A stretch of 64,000 bases of DNA from Staphylococcus muscae (GTDB taxonomy: Bacteria; Bacillota; Bacilli; Staphylococcales; Staphylococcaceae), in NCBI RefSeq assembly GCF_003019275.1, contig NZ_CP027848.1, forward strand, positions 1,922,001-1,986,000, read 5' to 3'. The translations under genes were made by a program, and so were the position numbers. The notes beneath the pieces are model-generated. The model saw only the letters and a program-made list of their open reading frames with translations. It did not search any database and was not told the origin of the DNA. The stretch's first letter is position 1; the number at the start of each line of letters is the position of its first letter. This document shows, piece after piece, positions 59,214-64,000 of this stretch.

Positions 59214-60218
59214 ATGAAGAAGATTAAAGTATTTGATGTCAGAGTGGATGAGCAAGCGGCGTTGAAACAATGGATTGATAACCATGAAGATGAAGTAGAA
59301 GTTGTATTAACAGAAGATAGTCTAGAAGGGGAACATCTTTCACAACTTGATGATGTTGATGGTATTACAATTTCTCAAACAACAACGTTTGATCCAAATC
59401 ATTTCAAAGTACTTTCAGACAACGGTATTTATCATATTGCACAACGTTCTGCTGGATTTGATATGTATGATTTACCAGCAGCGAATGAAGCTGGCATAAA
59501 AATTTCTAACGTTCCAAGTTATTCACCACAATCCATTGCTGAGTTTGCTGTGACAAGAACATTGGCATTGGTACGCCATACCGATCGTATTGATAGAAAT
59601 GTTGCTGTTCAAGACTTTACATGGGATTTAGATGTACAAGGTCGTACGATTGAGTCACTCAAAGTCGGTGTGCTTGGGACAGGACGTATCGGCAGTCGTG
59701 TTGCAAAGATTTTCAACGGTTTTGGAGCCAAAGTGTTTGCATATGACTTGGCACCGAATCCAGACCTTGAAAATGTTCTCACTTACGTTGATTCTCTGGA
59801 AGCGTTAGTGAAAGATATCGATGTATTGACGTTACATATTCCGGGTTCACCTGAGAATAAGTATGTCGTCAATGAGTCTGTGTTAAACCAAGCAAAGCAA
59901 GGATTACTCGTGATTAATACAGCGCGTGGGATTGTATTAGATACAGATGCGTTAATTCGCAAGTTAGATGATGGAACGGTCGCTGCAGCAGCACTTGATA
60001 CGTATGAAAATGAAGGCCCTTATTTCAAAAATGACTGGACGAATCAACCTTTAGAAGATCCAGTATTAAGTCACTTGTTAGAGCGAGATGACGTATTAAT
60101 CTCACCGCATGTCGCATTCTATACAGACGAAGCAGTACAAAACTTAGTTGATATCTCACTGGATGACGTATTATCATATATTAAGACTCAGACAGCAGAT
60201 CATATTGTCAATCCATAG
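59214..60218 (+). CDS. ddh: D-lactate dehydrogenase (D-2-hydroxyacid dehydrogenase)
   Basis: The 334-residue NAD enzyme has VGVLGTGRIGSRVA, Arg in NTARGIV, Glu in TYENEG and His in ISPHVAFYT, the D-LDH catalytic set. It interconverts pyruvate and D-lactate. Host gene, 9 bases before aroD. Confidence 0.88.
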   Translation: MKKIKVFDVRVDEQAALKQWIDNHEDEVEVVLTEDSLEGEHLSQLDDVDGITISQTTTFDPNHFKVLSDNGIYHIAQRSAGFDMYDLPAANEAGIKISNVPSYSPQSIAEFAVTRTLALVRHTDRIDRNVAVQDFTWDLDVQGRTIESLKVGVLGTGRIGSRVAKIFNGFGAKVFAYDLAPNPDLENVLTYVDSLEALVKDIDVLTLHIPGSPENKYVVNESVLNQAKQGLLVINTARGIVLDTDALIRKLDDGTVAAAALDTYENEGPYFKNDWTNQPLEDPVLSHLLERDDVLISPHVAFYTDEAVQNLVDISLDDVLSYIKTQTADHIVNP

Positions 60219-60236
60219 ATAGAAAAGGTGAATGAA

Positions 60237-60947
60237 GTGAAATCTCAAATAGTTGCTAGTCTCATGCCAAAATCACAGCGATTAACGATACAAGATTTAG
60301 AAAGAGTCGCTGAAAATATGATGTATTTTCACATTTTAGAACTGCGCATTGATGCTATACCGGAGTGTGATGTTGAGACGGTTAGACAAATGATCATAGC
60401 ACTCAAAGATATGGGTGGATCATTTCAAATACTTGTCACGTATCGTACTAAGTCTCAAGGTGGAGCGGGTAGCTTGGATGAGATAGCATATCAGCAATTG
60501 TTAATTGATTTGAGTGAGATTCCTCAAATTGATTGGATAGATGTAGAATGGACACCTGAAGTGAATCGCATGGAGGCTTGCCGTAAAATTTTGTCACACG
60601 GTGCAATGATTGTGGCTTCATATCATAATTTTAATGAAACACCATCTGTTGATGTGATGAAAAAAACATATTTTCATTTATCTCAAATGGGTGCAAGTCA
60701 TTTGAAAATTGCAGTGATGCCACAAAGTAGAGAAGACGTTCTTCGTGTATTACAAGTTGTTGCAGAAGCGAGTGATGCACTCACACAATGGGTAACAGGC
60801 ATCTCTATGTCTCATTTAGGACTCATTACGCGCACAGCACAATCTACCTTTGGCGGCTGTTTATCATTTGGCGCACTGGACGAAGCAGTTGCCCCCGGTC
60901 AAATCTCGGTAAAACAACTCTTTGAAACGGTTAAGCTATACGATTGA
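60237..60947 (+). CDS. aroD: Type I 3-dehydroquinate dehydratase
   Basis: About 236 residues from GTG 60237 (AAAAGGTG upstream; GTG 60228 is possible). Catalytic His in VASYHNFNETP and Schiff-base Lys in HLKIAVMP; ISMSHLGLITR near the end. Third step of the shikimate pathway. Confidence 0.93.
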   Translation: MKSQIVASLMPKSQRLTIQDLERVAENMMYFHILELRIDAIPECDVETVRQMIIALKDMGGSFQILVTYRTKSQGGAGSLDEIAYQQLLIDLSEIPQIDWIDVEWTPEVNRMEACRKILSHGAMIVASYHNFNETPSVDVMKKTYFHLSQMGASHLKIAVMPQSREDVLRVLQVVAEASDALTQWVTGISMSHLGLITRTAQSTFGGCLSFGALDEAVAPGQISVKQLFETVKLYD

Positions 60948-61012
60948 TTAGTTGCTTAAAATTGCGTATAATTGATAATAATTATCAATAAATCTATAAG
61001 GGGTAGATAGAG

Positions 61013-61561
61013 ATGGAACTTCAAGACGCTATAAAAAATCGTAGAAGTATCAAGAAGTTCAAACATGATATGCATATCGATGAAGCGGCAGTACACCAAG
61101 CAATTATCGATGCTGCAGATGCACCGAATCATGGTATGCGTGAACCGTGGCGTACAGTTTATGTTCCGAAGCATAAACTTGGTGAGATGAGTCGAGAAAT
61201 TTCTCGTTATGCATTTCCTAGAGAACCTGAAAAGCAACAGAGTCATTATGATGCGGTGACGAACCTTGGTGGATTCGTCGCATTGATTATGAAGTGTGAT
61301 GCACGTCAGCGTGAAGAAAATGAAAATTATCTTGCTGTTGGTGCATTTGCACAGAATTTATTATTGTTGCTTTATGAACAAGGTATTGGTACATGTTGGA
61401 AAACACCACAATATATTTTTAATCCAAAAGTGCGTCAATCATTCGGCGTTTTGCCTGATGAGCGTCTCGTAGGCTTCATCTATTTAACAGATCTCAAAGA
61501 AGAAGATAAGATGAAGAAGTGTGAAAGAAAAAATAGAGGTCTCATAACGAATTATATTTAA
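61013..61561 (+). CDS. Nitroreductase-family oxidoreductase
   Basis: The 182-residue FMN protein has the family start (DAIKNRRSIKKFK), NHGMREPWR and FAQNLLLLLYEQGIGTCWKT. Probably NAD(P)H-dependent; substrate unknown. Confidence 0.85.
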   Translation: MELQDAIKNRRSIKKFKHDMHIDEAAVHQAIIDAADAPNHGMREPWRTVYVPKHKLGEMSREISRYAFPREPEKQQSHYDAVTNLGGFVALIMKCDARQREENENYLAVGAFAQNLLLLLYEQGIGTCWKTPQYIFNPKVRQSFGVLPDERLVGFIYLTDLKEEDKMKKCERKNRGLITNYI

Positions 61562-61609
61562 AAATAACGCATATGAAATGGATGTGTCCGTTTCATATGC
61601 GTTATTTTA
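61562..61609. terminator. Bidirectional terminator
   Basis: A perfect 18-bp inverted repeat (AAAATAACGCATATGAAA with its complement) around a 12-base loop, between two convergent genes. Confidence 0.95.
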
Positions 61610-61615
61610 ATGCAT

Positions 61616-61939
61616 CTATTTACCGAAGCTCTCAGCTAAAAATGACTCAACTTGTTCAGGTGATTTTGCGTTTGCAGAATGTAAGTGGTGAAGTTTCTCG
61701 CCGTTTTGGAAGATTAGGATACTTGGAATACCCATTACTTCATATTTTGTAGCAGCTTCTTCTACTTCATCACGATCCACAACGTACCATGTGTAGTCGT
61801 TATATTTTTCAACAATTGGATCAATCCACATATCCATTACTTTACAATCTGGACACCAGCCTGCCTCAAATTTAATGATGACTGGTTCCGCACTTTGGAT
61901 GACTTCGTTGAATTGTGTCATATCTTTAATTGCTTGCAT
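61616..61939 (-). CDS. Thioredoxin-family protein
   Basis: The 107-residue product has redox motif WCPDC and cis-Pro GIPSIL. GAGGAGGC precedes ATG 61939. A cytosolic thiol oxidoreductase of the YtpP/thioredoxin-like type. Confidence 0.88.
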   Translation of the reverse strand: MQAIKDMTQFNEVIQSAEPVIIKFEAGWCPDCKVMDMWIDPIVEKYNDYTWYVVDRDEVEEAATKYEVMGIPSILIFQNGEKLHHLHSANAKSPEQVESFLAESFGK

Positions 61940-62131
61940 GAAAATGCCTCCTCTTATTCTTTCGTAACGTCATTATATCGAAATTGTAAGTGGAAGTCAT
62001 TCAAATTGCAATGTGTATGTGACCGACATAAGTATGTTTTGTGCAATGTAGCTGAACAAAATTTTATAAAAAAGAGCAATATTTTTAAATGTTTGTTATA
62101 TTTAAGTTATATGATTACTGGAGGTATGTAT

Positions 62132-62485
62132 ATGATCAAGTTTTATCAATATAAAAATTGTACAACATGCAAAAAAGCAGCTAAATTTTTAACGGAACAA
62201 GGTGTGAGCTTTGAACCGATTGATATTATTCAGCATAACCCAACAAAAGAAGAATTTGAAAATATTGTTGCATCAACAGGTATAGAAGTGAAAAAATTGT
62301 TCAATACGCACGGTGCAAAATATCGTGAATTAAACTTAAAAGATAAACTGGCAGATATGTCTGATGATGAAAAATTGACATTATTAGCAACAGACGGCAT
62401 GCTCGTAAAACGCCCATTAGCTGTTTCTGGAGATAAAATTACAGTTGGATTCAAAGAAGAAACGTATCGTGATACGTGGCTTTAA
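62132..62485 (+). CDS. ArsC/Spx-family protein
   Basis: The 117-residue product begins MIKFYQYKNCTTCKKAAKFL with CTTC, then KKLFNTHGAKYRELNLKDK and LVKRPLAVSGDKITVGFKEE. It fits the Spx/MgsR/arsenate reductase family; whether regulator or reductase cannot be told. ATG 62132 follows GGAGGT. Confidence 0.85.
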   Translation: MIKFYQYKNCTTCKKAAKFLTEQGVSFEPIDIIQHNPTKEEFENIVASTGIEVKKLFNTHGAKYRELNLKDKLADMSDDEKLTLLATDGMLVKRPLAVSGDKITVGFKEETYRDTWL

Positions 62486-62554
62486 GAAAATAGTTGATAG
62501 AAAGTCTGCAATGTGTCAGAATAAATATAACATTAACAATTGGAGGGGATTCAA

Positions 62555-62935
62555 GTGGCAGTGCCAAGTAATTTAAAGTATTCAAAAGAACATGAATGGG
62601 TAAAAGTAGAAGGTAATACAGCAATCATCGGTATTACAGACTTCGCACAAAATGAATTAGGCGATATCGTATTCGTTGAACTTCCTGAAGTTGACGATGA
62701 AGTATCAGAAGGCGATACATTCGGTAGCGTAGAATCTGTAAAAACAGTTTCTGAACTATACTCTCCTGTTTCAGGAAAAGTTGTTGAAGTGAATGAAAAC
62801 TTAGAAGACGAGCCAGAAGCTGTCAACGAATCACCATACGAAAATGCATGGATGGTTAAAGTAGAATTATCAGACGAAAGTGAGTTAGATGCATTATTAG
62901 ATGCAGCTGCTTACGAAGAAATGATCGGTGAATAA
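62555..62935 (+). CDS. gcvH: Glycine cleavage system H protein
   Basis: The 126-residue lipoyl carrier starts at GTG 62555 behind GGAGGGG ([20 protein letters not shown]). Lipoyl Lys lies in [11 protein letters not shown]. In staphylococci GcvH also feeds lipoate to other complexes. Confidence 0.95.
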   Translation: MAVPSNLKYSKEHEWVKVEGNTAIIGITDFAQNELGDIVFVELPEVDDEVSEGDTFGSVESVKTVSELYSPVSGKVVEVNENLEDEPEAVNESPYENAWMVKVELSDESELDALLDAAAYEEMIGE

Positions 62936-62940
62936 TACGT

Positions 62941-62990
62941 AAAAATCTCGAGATGAAGCTGTGATTTGCAGTTTCATTTCGAGATTTTTT
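62941..62990 (+). terminator. Terminator after gcvH
   Basis: AAAAATCTCGAGATGAA (62941 onward) pairs with TTTCATTTCGAGATTTTTT with minor mismatch. Confidence 0.9.
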
Positions 62991-63072
62991 GTGCATGAAG
63001 CCGATATAGTAGCATATCTTTGTATAAGGTGCTACGCTCAACCTAGAATAATAAGGTAAAGGGTTGTACGAA

Positions 63073-63402
63073 ATGACACAGAATGATGCACAAGATGAGA
63101 TGTTAACAAAACATTTCGATAAAGAAATACATCTCATTTTCGGTTACACAACGATGTGTGGAACTTGTAAAGTGTCTGAACACATGTTGGACATTGTAAA
63201 TGATATTTTGCAGTTACCAATGACAAAAATAAATTTAAATTATTACCCAGAATTTAATCAAGAAAATAAAATTATGTCAGTTCCTGTCTTGTTGATTATG
63301 CGCAAGAATCAAGAGATTGAGAGACTATATGCTTTTCAGTCGGTATCTTTTTTGTTGGAAAAAATAAAAAAAGTTATTGACGAATCTCGATTGCAATGGT
63401 AA
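63073..63402 (+). CDS. Thioredoxin-like protein
   Basis: About 109 residues with the redox site YTTMCGTCKVSE and cis-Pro SVPVLLIM. ATG 63073 is preferred; TTG 63064 would add three residues. Located before the met operon as in other staphylococci. Confidence 0.8.
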   Translation: MTQNDAQDEMLTKHFDKEIHLIFGYTTMCGTCKVSEHMLDIVNDILQLPMTKINLNYYPEFNQENKIMSVPVLLIMRKNQEIERLYAFQSVSFLLEKIKKVIDESRLQW

Positions 63403-63405
63403 GAT
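63377..63405 (+). promoter_or_regulatory. Promoter of the S-box/met operon
   Basis: TTGACG (63377-63382), 17-bp spacer, TAAGAT (63400-63405), inside the end of the thioredoxin-like gene. Transcription would start about 63412. Confidence 0.65.
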
Positions 63406-63428
63406 TTAAACAATTCAATATTCAGAAA

Positions 63429-63540
63429 ACTCTTATCCAGAGTGGTGGAGGGATGTGCCCTTTGAAGCCCGGCAACCGTCTAGTTATAGAAATGGTGCCA
63501 AGTCACATAAAGTTGTAAGCAACTTTTGAAGATGAGAGAA
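63429..63540 (+). ncRNA. SAM-I (S-box) riboswitch
   Basis: P1 is CTCTTATC (63430-63437) with GATGAGAG (63531-63538). The conserved GAGGGA, TGAAGCCCGGCAACC and GGTGCCAA segments are present. It senses S-adenosylmethionine and controls the metN transporter genes through the terminator downstream. Confidence 0.96.
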
Positions 63541-63556
63541 AGGTATTTTTAACACA

Positions 63557-63596
63557 TTGCCTTCTCTTTCATTTAAAAAAGAGAAGGCAATTTTTA
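63557..63596 (+). terminator. Riboswitch-controlled terminator
   Basis: TTGCCTTCTCTTT (63557-63569) pairs with AAAGAGAAGGCAA (63578-63590), then TTTTTA. GAGAGAAAGG at 63534-63543 can pair with the left arm as antiterminator. Confidence 0.92.
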
Positions 63597-63632
63597 TTTG
63601 GCGTAAGAGATGCTAGCACAAGGAGGAGCAAT

Positions 63633-64000
63633 ATGATTGAGCTGAAAAATATTGTAAAAAAATACGAGAGCAAATCCAAATCTGTCACGGCAGTCGACCA
63701 CGTCAATCTTAACATTGACAAGGGGACGATTTATGGGATTATTGGATTCTCTGGGGCAGGTAAAAGTACGTTAGTAAGACTATTCAACTACTTGGAAACA
63801 CCGACTTCGGGCGATGTCATCATTGGTGGTGACAATATCGGTCAACTGAGTAAACAAGCATTGCGTCAGAAAAGGCAAAAAGTGAGCATGATTTTCCAAC
63901 ATTTCAACCTGCTTTGGTCGAGAACTGTTTTGGAAAATATTAAATTCCCACTTGAAATTGCAGGTGTTCCGAAAGCTGAAGCAACTGAAAAAGCCAAGTC
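63633..64000 (+). CDS. metN: Methionine ABC transporter ATP-binding protein, 3' end outside window
   Basis: ATG 63633 follows AGGAGGAG. The first 122 codons show Walker [10 protein letters not shown] and Q-loop MIFQHFNLL, with MetN-type spacing ([15 protein letters not shown]). S-box control supports methionine uptake. Confidence 0.93.
   Translation, partial: MIELKNIVKKYESKSKSVTAVDHVNLNIDKGTIYGIIGFSGAGKSTLVRLFNYLETPTSGDVIIGGDNIGQLSKQALRQKRQKVSMIFQHFNLLWSRTVLENIKFPLEIAGVPKAEATEKAK

Noticed and set aside
1..64000. tRNA or rRNA genes
   Set aside because: Apart from the tRNA-like part of tmRNA no cloverleaf or rRNA sequence was recognised by eye; a covariance search would settle it.

Overview
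This 64 kb window comes from a low-GC Gram-positive chromosome, almost certainly a Staphylococcus. The core order secG-est-rnr-smpB-ssrA, the tmRNA tag GKTNNNFAVAA, and the ohr, ddh, aroD, gcvH and S-box/metN genes are all staphylococcal in character. The species is not fixed by the sequence; an animal-associated coagulase-positive group such as S. pseudintermedius is possible, but that is inference.

Layout. Bases 1-6488 hold host genes: an aminotransferase cut by the window edge, a YkvI-type transporter, a membrane protein, secG, est, rnr and smpB. The tmRNA gene ssrA (6566-6926) carries a 28-bp sequence, 6905-6932, that recurs exactly at 57267-57294. These repeats are attL and attR of a complete-looking prophage of about 50.4 kb. 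From 57295 the host resumes with an AraC regulator, a frameshifted membrane-protein gene, ohr, a D-lactate dehydrogenase, aroD, a nitroreductase, thioredoxin-like genes, an ArsC/Spx-family gene, gcvH, and a SAM-I riboswitch in front of a partial metN.

The prophage is a siphovirus of the HK97-fold, cos-packaging type (HNH endonuclease, P27-type small terminase, ClpP-like prohead protease). The lysogeny module (int to cI, mostly minus strand) has been invaded by three IS200/IS605-family elements of about 1.79 kb, each with tnpA and tnpB, whose proteins are identical. Copy 1 sits in the T-tract of a lipoprotein-gene terminator. Copy 2 truncates an Abi-family gene on one side and a small membrane-protein gene on the other. 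Copy 3 splits a third gene whose reading frame is restored when the IS is removed. Upstream of the truncated abi gene is a compact structured small-RNA candidate with its own promoter and terminator. The cI/cro switch is well preserved: operator palindromes occupy the 17-bp spacers of both divergent promoters.

The early region carries antirepressor genes, a Tad2-like (DUF2829) anti-Thoeris candidate plus a deleted second copy, two minus-strand genes of unknown function, ERF/SSB recombination genes, an initiator with internal iteron-like repeats, a DnaB-type helicase, RusA, an orphan cytosine-C5 methyltransferase, a nucleoside deoxyribosyltransferase-like gene and dUTPase. RinA then leads into the late genes. 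These include a canonical -1 frameshift (A AAA AAG) making the G/GT tail chaperones, a possible +1 frameshift at the end of the capsid gene, a 1968-residue tape measure with two cell-wall hydrolase domains, a Dit with a large insertion and a tail fibre/Tal protein ending in an S74 self-cleaving chaperone. Holin and amidase complete the lysis module.

The strongest leads for something new are the Abi plus small-RNA unit, the two minus-strand accessory genes that both abut the same 15-bp sequence, the decayed duplicate of the DUF3102/antirepressor/Tad2 block, and the possible +1 frameshift in the capsid gene.
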